DNA of 29,674 nucleotides, from NCBI GenBank assembly GCA_964200185.2, contig CAXNAD020000102.1:1-29674 (forward strand). Direction: 5' to 3'. The position numbers and the translations under genes were made by a program. The notes under the pieces are model-generated. The model was given only the letters and a program-made list of their open reading frames with translations. It searched no databases and was not told the origin of the DNA. The DNA comes from Choristocarpus tenellus KU-1152 (taxonomy: Eukaryota; Phaeophyceae). This document shows, piece after piece, positions 9,954 to 21,100 of this stretch (its first letter is position 1; the number at the start of each line of letters is the position of its first letter).

Positions 9954-12900
9954 TCAAGGTTGGACAAAAGGCAGGGTTGTTTGTAACTTAGCTCTATACT
10001 TGGCGACACTGAGAATGACATCTGGGTCATGATGTACTATTTGAAAATGGAAAATGACTAAGGAGGCCCATTGGAAAGATGATCATGGCGAGCAAAAAAG
10101 TACCTTGATAGGCTTTAAAAAATAAGCATAAGAAGATGACAACTACTCCTACAATTGTGGTTCACCCTATGGTCTATACTAATCTACACCTACACAATGT
10201 TGGAAGAAGTTAATGATGTAGTTTGTGTGCATTTGATGCACATTACCATCCAGTGCCCCTATAATATTATTTTTAGTCGCGGACTTTCTTGGAGTAGTAC
10301 ATTTATAACTATTATACTAGAAGTAGTACATTTATAACTATTATACTAGAAGTAGTACATTTATAACTATTATACTAGGAGTAGTACATTTGTAACTATT
10401 ATACTAGAAGTAGTACATTCATAACTATTATACTAGAAGTAGTACATTTGTATTCGCCCTATCACCACACATGACATGACATTATCACTCACAGTCAAAT
10501 CTTCCTCGGCCTCTTCCTGATGATGAGCAATATGCAACAGTAGCAGGCCTACACCAATCATGACAGATCCCACCCACTCCACCACACCCAATTTGTCATT
10601 GTGTATCCATAGTGCAAGTAGGGCTGTTAGTAGAGGCCGTGAAGTGCCTGATGCCATCACCACGGAGGCAGGGAGTCGAGCAATTGCCCAAGATATGGCA
10701 TTCCAGTTGAAGAAGGATACCTGTGGCAGGAATAGTGAATTTTTTACATTAAAATACACAGTAAAATGCACCTGATGAGGACCAATACAGTCCCATCACA
10801 AACAAGAACAAATTGCAGTCTCAATACCTTACATCAACCTCAACTGAAAATGCAGCATCAATCATGATCTCAATACCTGTAGAGTCAGAGATCAGAGACG
10901 CAAAAAGAAGTTGATCTGTTTGTGAATTCAGCTAGGAATGAGCTGGAAAGTGTCATTTCAATTCCAAACATCTCAAATGACTGTAGTCTATACTAACCCA
11001 AGAGATAAGTATCCATCCAATTTGAAAGGGTACAAATGGCTGTGCACTTAAGGCTGCAAGCAAGGTTGTGCAAATAGGACCAAAACTTGCAATGAGAATA
11101 TCTTAAAGGGAGCTTGCAAACAGGTGTTTGGGGTGTTTGCTACTGAATGAAATTATAGGTTTTGCCTAAAAATTTCAAGGGTCAGTTAGGGATATCCCAA
11201 CCCACAAGGCTCCTAAATGTCCAAGACCCAACCTAATCTCCACCAAATTGTACAGCACTCACCACCAGAGCACCATAGACAATTGCAATCCATGGCTCAG
11301 CACGTCCTTTAAGTCTGCATGGGCAACAAAAAAGCACATGTAGAGTGTATCAGTATGAAAAACCAACACTCCACAAGTGCAGACACTGTCTTGATCAAAC
11401 CTTCAAGTTTTATTGCAAACCGCACATACATACACAAATACATACACCATCAGTACCTACAATCTTATCTATGCATCTGTAAAGGATGCACTAAAGTAGA
11501 GTATACATTACACAAGTTCAAATCAGTGCTTGAAGTCAAACAATAATTGTAACACCATTAGGTCATGTACATAATTCCAACATATGGTGTCGAGATATCA
11601 GATCAGAGACACAAAAAGGAAAAATATACCTTCTTCAAGCCTGCACAGTTAGCATAGTACAAGTACTGGACAAGGTCCTGCTCACCCAAAATCTCTGAGT
11701 TGAGTGTTGCTGAAGATGCATGCAAACAGGGTGAACACAGTCCCAACTATGTAGTACCATGCTGTAACTGATGCTGGGTGGTACCTATGAAGAAGATCAC
11801 AGAGACAGATAATACCCTTGAGTCCGCCAATGATGCAAGAAGAATATCTCATTGGCCAAGATGATTGAAAATGTCACCGAAGGGCCAGGAGGACACATGG
11901 AAACAAAGCATGCTTCCAAATCTTCAACACATTCAGCAATTGTAAGAAAATGAACTAACAAGTAAAAGACAAGCAGATTCTGACAGGAAACACTTGGACT
12001 TCAAGAAAGAAGAGATTTCATGACTAGCAGCATTCAACCCTATTAAGAAGATATATCACGACTGGTGTAAGTCAGAGAGTGTGCACAACTCCTCCATATG
12101 TCACACTATCTACTAATGTTTTGACATGTTCCACTTCAAAAGACCACACTATAATACAGTTGACACTATCAACAAAAAAAATATCATCATACACTATCAA
12201 CATGAAAATACTTCCTACGACCATACCAGGAGTAGTCTATCTAGTACATGGAGATCCAGTAGTGTAGCAACATACCATTACCGACACAGCCTAAACAATT
12301 GTGTGCTAGATGTTTTTGTTGCTGGTCCAATCCTGACTGTACTGAACTAATACACAGGATGCCTAAGTTCTCCTACAAAAAATCATCACGTGTCTGTCAA
12401 GGATGTAAACATCTAATCAGATTCTGCAGTACATAGATCCACCTAACACATAGATATTTGCACACCACACCTACTAAAATACATACTAACACTGCACAGT
12501 CACTGACAGACAAAGAGCAGCCAACCTGGCAGTATCCACCCTGTGGTATCATCAGCATTAATATTGAAGTACTCCAATTACTCCAAATACTGCTTCAAAG
12601 TACAGCAAGTTGTAGTGGACAACAATCAACAAGAGCTGGAAGAAAAAAGAGCATCCTGTGCAAAATCGCAGTTGTGAAACCATAAATCCCCACACACTTG
12701 TATTGCAGAGCTCTCAACTAGTTTGGGAGATACAATATTTCAAGCATTGAATTGATCATCACATTGTTGATTTGTGTCTATCGATTCTGTGGTCAGTCAA
12801 AAAAATTGTGTCTACAATTGCTAGTACTTTCAAGTAAATGTTAACCATATGTAAGTGTAAGTATCAGTGGTAGGGATAGGAAACTATCAAGATCCTACAC

Positions 12901-15900
12901 AGGCTCCCATACCCTCTCACCAAAGTGTTCCATCTGTTCTCAGCTACCACTACCGCCATTCACTGTGTCTCAGACAGCCCCTCCCAGCATTCAAGTATAA
13001 AGTATTTGGGGTGGACAAAACGCTAAGTGTCACAATTCACCCATATATTTGAGGGGGGCTTTCTGGTCTAGTGGACAGATATACCAAGAACAGAATTTTG
13101 AGTCCTACCCTGCCACTATTTTTAATGTCTAAATATTGGAGCTGTGTATCGAGCTCAATGTGGGTGTTCAGATTATTTCATCAGGCTTGGGGGCCTGTTA
13201 AGGGAGGAGACCATGGCCCCTGATTCTGCCTCCTTTTTGAGCAGTATATGCCACAACGACCATGGTCAACACTGCAAAACTCAAAATCTAGGCTATGAAC
13301 CCTTATAATGTGGTAAAATTGTTATATCAATGCACAAATCAAAGCACAGAGGTGTTATGAGAGGTATTATTACCATTATATCTACTGCAGTGTTACTACC
13401 ATGTATTGTGCGATTGATGCGTGTTACTACCATGTCCGAGATGCACAGCTCTTGTAGACACCCTAGACACCCTAGACACCCTAGACACTCTAGACACAAT
13501 TGTTTCACCGTTAGTAAGACTAACAATACAGCTTGCATTAGGATACTGTGTTAGGTTCATCCAACCCCCCATCGTTTTTCTCTCCTCACCTCTTCCTCTC
13601 AGAGACAAACCAAATAACAAATCACCTCACCAAATATTCACACACTGCACCTTCAACCCCTAAATGTGATAGCTCTTGTGCCATCTTACACTTGCAATCA
13701 CCAAGAGTTTACAACTAGGAGGACCAGGGACAGGTGGAAGTATAAACACTTGAGTCACCTTCGAACAATATCACTGAGGCCAACTGCAAGTCCAGCCGCA
13801 CAAACCACATGCACAGTCAGCAGCAGAACTCCCACCCACCAAAGTCTTGATCCAGTTGTTCCTGCTACTGAAATGTAACCTCCAGCTGGAAGTGTATCAG
13901 CACAATCCAGGATATGAGGTAAGGCATATCTTGAGGCAGAGATGGCATCATAATTATATGCAAGCATACATAAGAAGCCGACTACCATGATATGGTACAA
14001 GACACACTGTCGAGGTTGAACATCTCCAAAGCCTGATACACTATACACTGCAAACTATGGCCTCCAACACCAGTGACAATGCACAAAGGTATTATTAATT
14101 ATAGAAACAAAAGTACAAGAGAAGAACATCTAACCGTAAACCTCAGCCAAAGGAATAGCTATCTCCTGCCAAAGGGTTCATGAGCACATCCACTAGGGTT
14201 CATTGTGTAACTCATGGTGTTCTCACCTTCATTATAGAATACTGATACCAACATAGCACCTGCAACACACACTAAAATACTCGCCACCTTCAGCTTGGAC
14301 ATTTGCTCAGCTCCAAAGAGCCAGCAGAAGCACTGCAATGGTTAGCAACACAGGAACGGGGATGTAATCACAATTGGCGAAGATATAATGCAGGGAATAC
14401 TTGGGAGTACCGGAAGACCGGCACTAGCACTAGCACTAGCACTACTGCAATTTCTAGTATTATACAGCCGAACCAGATGAAATCACCTCCTTCGGCATAG
14501 ACAAATCTGGTGCCTAAAGATCTATGGTATTCACAAATGGACCGATTTTTCTCAGGTATATACAACCTATTTGCACTCTCATTTCTCAATTGACACCAGA
14601 GGCAAAGTACCTATATGTGGGTGCAACAGTTCTTATATCCAATAAATGACCTTAAGGCGAAATTTTCACGTATCTCTTGACTTACCATAAGGCAAACATC
14701 AAGCAAAAAGGCACTCAATTCATTGAAGGCATTCTCATTTGAAGTTTGCTATATATTTATATTTATATATATATTTATATTTATTTTCACTTCAACACTT
14801 CTCGGAACAGGAGTTGACTTTTGATTTGCGGCAAACCATACTCTATGAGGGAAACCTACAGACTTGATTTCTGCCTTAATCTAGTCATAACCTTTAAGTA
14901 ATGCGGATGACTACAACCACACACAAAAAAAGTAAAGATGAAGCATTTGAGAATTTAGCATGGATTACACCCTCCACCCTTGCTAAGAGTTGACCAATAA
15001 GGCGTCTCTCTCCACAGTTTGTATGTGCTTCATTTCTTTTCACACACAGTGCATGAGGTGAACACATTGTGAGGATTGAATTTCCTTTCCACCCCATTTC
15101 CATCTGCGATCCAACAGTAACTGTCTCATACACTCATTTCCTCCTGCAGGAGGAAGATCCTCACACACATAGTTGACTACAGTAGGTACTATTAATAAAA
15201 TGGCTACCACACCAATAAACCCTAGCTGTATAATCTGGGTTGCCCTATGCACTTGTTCTGAATAGTGTTAAGTTTGCTGTAAGTGTAAATCAGTGAAAAG
15301 GTGAAAATTCACCATTTTAACGGCTTGCCAGATACGGCAACTGTGATACCCACTTGTCTGTACTTCCTACCTGATAGCAATCCAATCCAATCCAATCCAA
15401 TCCAGAGTACAAAATAACTCCGTGCAGTCAGAGAAAAATACCCTTGTATCCACCTAATTTCATTAATTGTAAGAGACAACCAAAACCTCCAAAATCAGGT
15501 GGTCATGTAGACGCCTCTAACGACGAAGTGAACCCAAATTGAAGACTAAGGACAGCAGCTTAATCAAACTGTCACCAGTTGGAAGTTGAGTACTTCACTA
15601 TTGGGAAAGTTGAGACCTTCTGATCTGAGTAATGGAAAGTGCTGGGTTAGCATTATTTTTTCTCTTGAGATCCGACTTACCTCAATTGCAATAACAAGGA
15701 ACAGCTCAAATTGTATTTTCGTTACATTCAAGAGACCAGATTTTACACAAAAACAAGAGTTGTAAGTATTTGTAGGCAAGAATCTTGCAAAATAAACAAA
15801 TAGGGGCTAGTCTATTAGCTCAGCACCTTGAATTTTCTAATACACCAGTAGTAGAGTATAAGAAAAATAATAGATAATAGTGTACTGTTGTGAGAATAAA

Positions 15901-17081
15901 ATATGAGCATAGGGTGACAAGATGGAATGTTTGTAATTGTGGCAAAGTTCTAGATTCAACAAGTATTGCCATACATTCTTCTCTACCAAGCCTACTGGAG
16001 CACAAAACGATATAACGTACTATGCGCTTGCACCTCCTTCAACCTGACATAGCTCTTGTCACATCATTAAGTTTCCAACCAATTTCAGTGCCAATTCGAA
16101 AAATTGTACAGACCCTGTCAAAAAGACCCGACATTTTGATCTCCACTCACCACTGTGGCCACAGGGACACACAGCTGACCAAGTGCAACAGCTCCAGCAT
16201 CCACGTACTTAAGGGCCTCAATAGCACCAACGATATTTCCAAAACCAAGCGCACCCTGTGGAAAAACAAAACTGTTAGTAGCACCAGTTAGGCGCTAGCA
16301 ATAACGACAGGTTATGCTTTCAGTGGTGGAATCCCCATTTTGGTACCTAGCGTAGAGCGAACAAAACTGGACAAGCAAGGATGGGCATATAATATTTAAT
16401 CACCAGTATGATAATCATGGGTGTGTCAGCTCCTCGAGGTAACAGGTCCCCCTTGTTCCAGTGCGCAAACCACAGCATTGCCGGGACAGCCACAAGCTGG
16501 CGCTCCAGTGTAAGAGCCAGAGAGTTTATGCCCTAGTAAGGAATCGGCAAGACAAACAATAAAGACAAAAAGTCGTAAAATGACAAAACCACCCTGTAGG
16601 CCTTGTAATATCCTTGGCAATTGCAGGGAAATGGTTCGCTTTCGAAAACTATGCAACCTCCCTCTGCCAATCATCAAAAAAAGGATACGATATCACAGCG
16701 CTTCAACCACCCCACCTCTTGTAATGCAAGCTCTGCGACGAACGTCCAACCCGAGAACGAAGTCCAGGCTAGCAGAAGCACAACTGGTGTGCCAATAATT
16801 TTCCATACCCACCCAGTACACCTCGAAAGACGGGTTCTAGGTTCATTAGTACTCTGCAAATCCTCGGGAGATAGCGGGGAATCAACCCACCAGGCTTCAC
16901 TCTCGAAGCCTTTGTGGCTCTCCATTATTCCGCCCTCGCTCCCCTGAGCTTCACGAACAATAAGCTCCGACAGATCTTTGGGGCAGGGTGGATGGGGGTG
17001 ACAAGTAAGAGGGACTGATGGAACTGTCGGTAGGTGGGGTGAGATGGGTCGAGGTGTACGTACAAAGAATGAAGTAGACAT
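9954..17081 (-). CDS. Drug/metabolite transporter (EamA/DMT superfamily), ten exons
   Basis: Minus-strand exons: 16716-17081, 16404-16532, 16151-16255, 14227-14332, 13759-14047, 11686-11784, 11263-11314, 10489-10720, 10104-10148 and 9954-10036. All phases match, giving 501 residues. DMT features are a cytosolic N terminus of about 90 residues; a first membrane span with PVVLLLAWTSFSGWTFVAEL; ALKYVDAGAVALGQLCVPVA then AEQMSKLKVASILVCVAGAM (end of the first EamA repeat); a lumenal-type loop with Cys and Gly (about 285-305); and a second repeat ending in ISWAIARLPASVVMASGTS, RPLLTALLALWIHNDKLG and VGSVMIGVGLLLLHIAHH. These proteins export or exchange small metabolites across membranes; the substrate is not predictable here. 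Exon 8 has two overlapping donors; only the inner one (A/gtgata) keeps phase with exon 9, which adds a further hydrophobic segment. The last two exons are less certain than the first eight. An in-frame extension follows the stop. Confidence 0.85.
10293..10452. repeat. 29-base tandem repeat, five and a half copies
   Basis: Copies start at 10293, 10322, 10351, 10380 and 10409, with a partial copy at 10438. The unit begins agtagtacatttataac and differs between copies by one or two bases. The array lies in intron 8 of the DMT gene, ending about 35 bases from its 5' splice site. It is AT-rich and contains start and stop codons in all frames, so it is not coding. Confidence 0.95.
11785..13758 (-). 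other. Long intron 5 of the DMT gene (1974 bases)
   Basis: Donor CGAAG/gtgact at 13758 and acceptor cttcttcatag at 11785. I find no conserved exon inside. It contains a short 9-base tandem repeat at 13455-13497 and short open frames without splice support. A weak tRNA-like A and B box pair at 13064-13105 is too closely spaced to call. Confidence 0.6.
13455..13497. repeat. 9-base tandem repeat (tagacaccc), 4.8 copies
   Basis: Unit tagacaccc is repeated three times exactly, once with one change (tagacactc) and once partially. It lies inside intron 5 of the DMT gene. The unit is too short and has no spacers, so it is a minisatellite, not a CRISPR array. Confidence 0.95.
14421..14444. repeat. 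Hexanucleotide repeat (gcacta) x4
   Basis: Four exact copies in intron 3 of the DMT gene. On the minus strand they create a spurious hydrophobic run of Val and Leu (VLVLVLV) in an open frame. Confidence 0.95.
15378..15403. repeat. Pentanucleotide repeat (caatc) x5
   Basis: Five exact copies plus one base, in intron 3 of the DMT gene. A simple microsatellite with no evident function. Confidence 0.95.
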
Positions 17082-18185
17082 TGACCGTGTGTCTAATCTG
17101 CATGGTCCGACTAAACACTTCGCACTGGAGTAATTAAAACCAAGGTGGTAAATATTTTCGTACATGCCACTGCCACGCCTGTTTGATGCAAATAAGCCGA
17201 GTGGGAAGAGTGATCTCCCAACAAGGGAGTTCAAGAGCACTGCAAACCCTAAACATTCATAAGTACAAGATAGTACTGGTATTTTAGTAGTTGAATACCT
17301 CAGTATCTGAGGAGATTGCAATACCTGTAAGGATGGTGTGCGAGAGAATATATAGAAGGAATGCATTTCTACTAGTCTTCCCACCTGACTATGTATCCTT
17401 TTCGACCATTCCCCCTGCCAAAAACAAACGACACCTTTTCATTGTCTAAGTAAACTCGTAGGAGTTGGACCAAAACTTGACAAAGAAAGGACACAAATAA
17501 TATAATATCTCTACTCAAATAATATCGTAATAATAGTGATATGTAGACTGATGGATTCTGATTGGTTGGAAGAAACCAACAACGTTGTATTTTTGTGTAC
17601 ACTTCACTATAAATAGTAAAATACAGATATCAAGATAAATATATCGTGATGGAAAGTAGACATCACCAAAACACAAAACTGGGATTAGTACTAACGTTGT
17701 AGTAGTCATACTGAGTGGAGAATCCAAACAAGTACAGAATCACCTTAGTTCGAGGCAAGAACGGGAGGTTGTGACCGGTTGTGACCGGTTTCAGCTACAT
17801 TGTGGACAGCTTTCGCCAAGTGAAATCCATTGTTTGCTGGTTTTGTTTTGGCGGTCTGGTGAGAGGAAGACCATCCCATGTAAGATCGTTCTATGATAGC
17901 TCCCCTTACCGAGTGATGGACAGCCATTTTGACCCTGGACCAGCATGGGTTATAAAATTTGTCCTCAGTCCTCTTGTGGTTCATTCTAAATGACGGAGAA
18001 TGACACAGCTTAAGTCACCAATTTTGACATTCGACCCATGGGAATGTTTTCAATATAGAAGGCTGAAGAAGAGGTCTGTGCTTCCGAGCAGATATGGGAA
18101 TTGCCATGGCCATAGCCCCCCTTGAAGTGACTAATCCACCACTGCAAATTTTGTAGATTTATCAGCGTGATGTTGGTGTAAAAGC
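17082..18185. promoter_or_regulatory. Divergent intergenic region, DMT / MFS genes
   Basis: About 1.1 kb between the proposed starts of the minus-strand DMT gene and the plus-strand MFS gene. The DMT frame stays open upstream to about 17384, but the extension lacks transporter-like content. I therefore place the start at 17081 and treat the rest as 5' UTR and promoter. An 11-base direct duplication (ggttgtgaccg) lies at 17767-17788. No convincing separate gene was seen. Confidence 0.45.
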
Positions 18186-21100
18186 ATGTATGGATGGGCG
18201 GAGGAGGTTCTCAGTCTGTGAGTCGTTGAAATTGAACTGTTGTATTATAAACTGACCTCCTAAGTGTTGACAGTGAAAGATTCGCTCCTCGCATCAATTT
18301 ATCCTAGCACAGAATGTGCATGACTTCCCAAGCATAGATAGTTGATAGTAATGTGGATATTTTAAACGATTTTGCATTGCAGTGAGTTGCCACCTTTACT
18401 CCTCGATCAAAGTGGGTTGGTATAGGGAAATGCACATTTCATCATTACCGCTTCCCTTTTTGTTCTTGTTTGCCGCATGGTTCAGCCACTTATGATATAT
18501 TGTTTTGCTTCCAATTTCGATGTCCCCCCTTCAGATGACGCTATCATGTTCCCCTGCCCTGAAATAAAATGCCATCTCTGTTTCTTCTATGTGTGGAGTG
18601 GCAGGCATGCTTGAACAGTAGTGGTCGCTCGGGTTGCGGACCTGGACTAATCTCGCTACTACATTAGAGTATTTTGACGCCTGCCTGTCAAACAACCTGA
18701 GGCATTGTCTCATGTATTGTGATTCAGAACGTGGTTTCTACAGCCGCTGGGCTGCTCTTGCTGCTAGCTTTATCGTCAATGCCTTCAACTTGTTCAGGTG
18801 ATCTGTTCTGCCTCCAAAGGTGCTGTTGAAATGTACTCAATCCTCGGATATTCAGCGAAGTCTAGCATATCAATATCCTCCACATGTTCTTGGTTTACTC
18901 TATCATATCCTTCCCGCAGCTATGCATTTGGACTCTTCTCTGACACCCTGAAGAGTGATTTAGGCTTTTCCCAGCGAAGCATTGATTTCATTGCCAGTGT
19001 GGGAGAGCTGGGACTGTGGTCAAGCTTCTTTGTAGGTGAGGGAACAGATACACTCTACAGCAGTTTGCCTTTGCCAAGTTGATACAAACATGAACACAAG
19101 TGAGGGCACACAAGACCTCACACCCACCTCTTGCAGATGTAGATGAACTGAAGTTTAGTTTGAAGTAGAGTTAATGCAGGAATTTCCTGATGGAAAAAAA
19201 AAATCAAATTTGGGTTACAGATAAGGCTACCCTCCTCTTGTGAATTGTTTGAAGTCTCCCACCTCCACAGAGTTTTTCACAATTTGACCATAGAAATCCA
19301 CATTTTGCTGTGTTTACCTCCGCAGGCCTCATGCTGGAGCGCATGACTCCTCGACAGGTCTACATTGTTGGCAGTGGAGCAACCCTTGTTGGTCTGGGTT
19401 ATGTGGCTCTAGCCACGGACAAGGCAAGACATGTTGATATGAACTCTCTGTTTACTATCTCTTGCAAAACTTGACGCCCACTTACTTTTGGGAACTCAGT
19501 GTCGTTGATATCTGTGAAAGGAAGTTATTACCCTCAAATGTTCTGTTGTTTCACAAGTTGTGTGTTGGAGACCTCCTAGCCTTTTTGATGATGCCTCATG
19601 CGAGTAGGTGTAATTTGATGATGATTCGCATGATGATCCGCACCCAAGCTCTTCCAGTAGTATAAAATGTCATCTCTGCTGCCACATCTCATGCTTTGTT
19701 GAACAGGTATTGTCTTCAAATCCTACATCCTTTGGAATGATGTTCTTTTTGGCCAACTTTGGTACGGCGTGCTTTTCACAGAGTGCACAGGCCATTGCTG
19801 TACAGAACTTCCCAGCAAAAGATAGGGGCAAGGTAATAAGACCTGCCAGCAACATTTGCATGATCTGTCCTGTAGTGTACCAGAAAGGGGGCTACACCAC
19901 TGAAATCCTGGGTGTTTCCAACGGTACTGTTGGTAAACTGAAAGGGTCGGTCTTATGCATGTTTGGCGGTTGTGGTCGTGTGTACCCTTCAAGTTTGCCT
20001 GGAACCAAGAAGACTATTAGCAGCACATTGTGGACTCCTTGGTCTTTGATTAGACTTCACTAAGAGATACAGTATCACTATTTTGTTTCTTTCATACCTA
20101 CAGGCTAGGCAAAAGCACAGCATGTGATCTTGTATTGTTGAGAATTTACTCTTGTTAACATGAAAAACATGTGCTTCATGAGCTTCAGGCTGGGCAATTG
20201 CGGTATATTATGCGTGTAAATACACACCCAATTCCTCTTGCACTGACACTTCAGTTGAAAATCTTCACAACAGGTGTCAGGGATCATCAAATCAATTTTT
20301 GGCCTGAGCAGTGCCGTACTTGGTGTGCTGTACATTGGTCTATTTGGTGGAACTGGTGTGGCCAAATTCCTTGAAATACTGAGTGTGGGAGTGCCTCTCT
20401 TAGGTGTCATCTCCATGATACCCCTGAATGTTGTGCCACAGAAACACCTCTCATACATGCTTGAGATATCTCAGGGGGTGAGTGACCTCTAAATCTGACT
20501 GTGAGGAGCCCCCAAGCAACTAAATGCCAATGCAACTGTTATGTGTGTGCTATTAACATTAGTGCCACCACTTGTAGTTGACGTAAGTCAAGGTGTGATT
20601 TTTCAGGAAAATTTCTTGACAACATGAAGATGCACTCCTCGTCCTTGGATGGACAAAAGTATTCATGTTCAGCCTAGCACTCAAGTTGAATCTTGCTCCT
20701 GATTCCCCTCTCTGACAAACCCTTCCTTGCAAAGGTGTCGCCTGTCCTGGTTCCATTCTACATATGGTTTGCAGTGCTTACCTTTTTCTTATCTGCTGCC
20801 ACAGTTCTGAAGGGCATTGGAGTATCACTACCAACCCCATGGACTGGTTTTGCTGTTCTTTTTGTAGTTGGCTTTTCCTCGATACTGCCCCTGTTCTATG
20901 GTCGAGTATTCTTCAGAGTAGCCACCCTGGAACATGATGCTTGGCACAGTGATGGACAAGTGGGTGGATCCAGCGAAGACTCAAGGCTTCTTGGAGAGAG
21001 CAATGGACACTTTGAGCTGGAGGGTGATACAACAGTTGGGGAGGAGTCCCTGCCCTTGTTGGGTGGGGCATTGGAAGAGGTTGGGGACAATCAAGGACCA

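Larger units (their letters stand above)
14333..16150 (-). other. Long intron 3 of the DMT gene (1818 bases)
   Basis: Donor ACAGTG/gtgagt at 16150, acceptor ctaaccattgcag at 14333. Joining exons 3 and 4 directly gives a continuous DMT helix pair, so the intron is real. It contains a 6-base repeat (gcacta, four copies, 14421-14444), a 5-base repeat (caatc, five copies, 15378-15403), an AT-rich block at about 14748-14786, and two hydrophobic exon-like stretches (15121-15234 and 15681 to about 15780) discussed in the findings. Confidence 0.7.

Noticed and set aside
13064-13105. A tRNA-like A box (tggtctagtgg) followed by a B-box-like string (attttgagtcc), suggesting a tRNA or SINE
   Set aside because: The boxes start only 31 bases apart, too close for a tRNA. 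The B box has three mismatches, no acceptor stem or anticodon arm folds, and no SINE tail or target duplication is visible.
13455-13497. Short regular repeats that might suggest a CRISPR array
   Set aside because: The units are 9 bases with no spacers, and the setting is a eukaryotic intron.
14368-14589. A hydrophobic open frame resembling a membrane helix (minus strand)
   Set aside because: The hydrophobic run is produced by the gcacta repeat, and the stretch lies inside DMT intron 3 with no usable splice sites.
17082-17384. Upstream continuation of the DMT first exon
   Set aside because: The frame stays open by chance, but the residues lack membrane or conserved features. The start at 17081 already gives a complete cytosolic N terminus.
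17745-17993. Overlapping open frames on both strands between the DMT and MFS genes
   Set aside because: No known motif, no splice context, and similar quality on both strands, as expected by chance.
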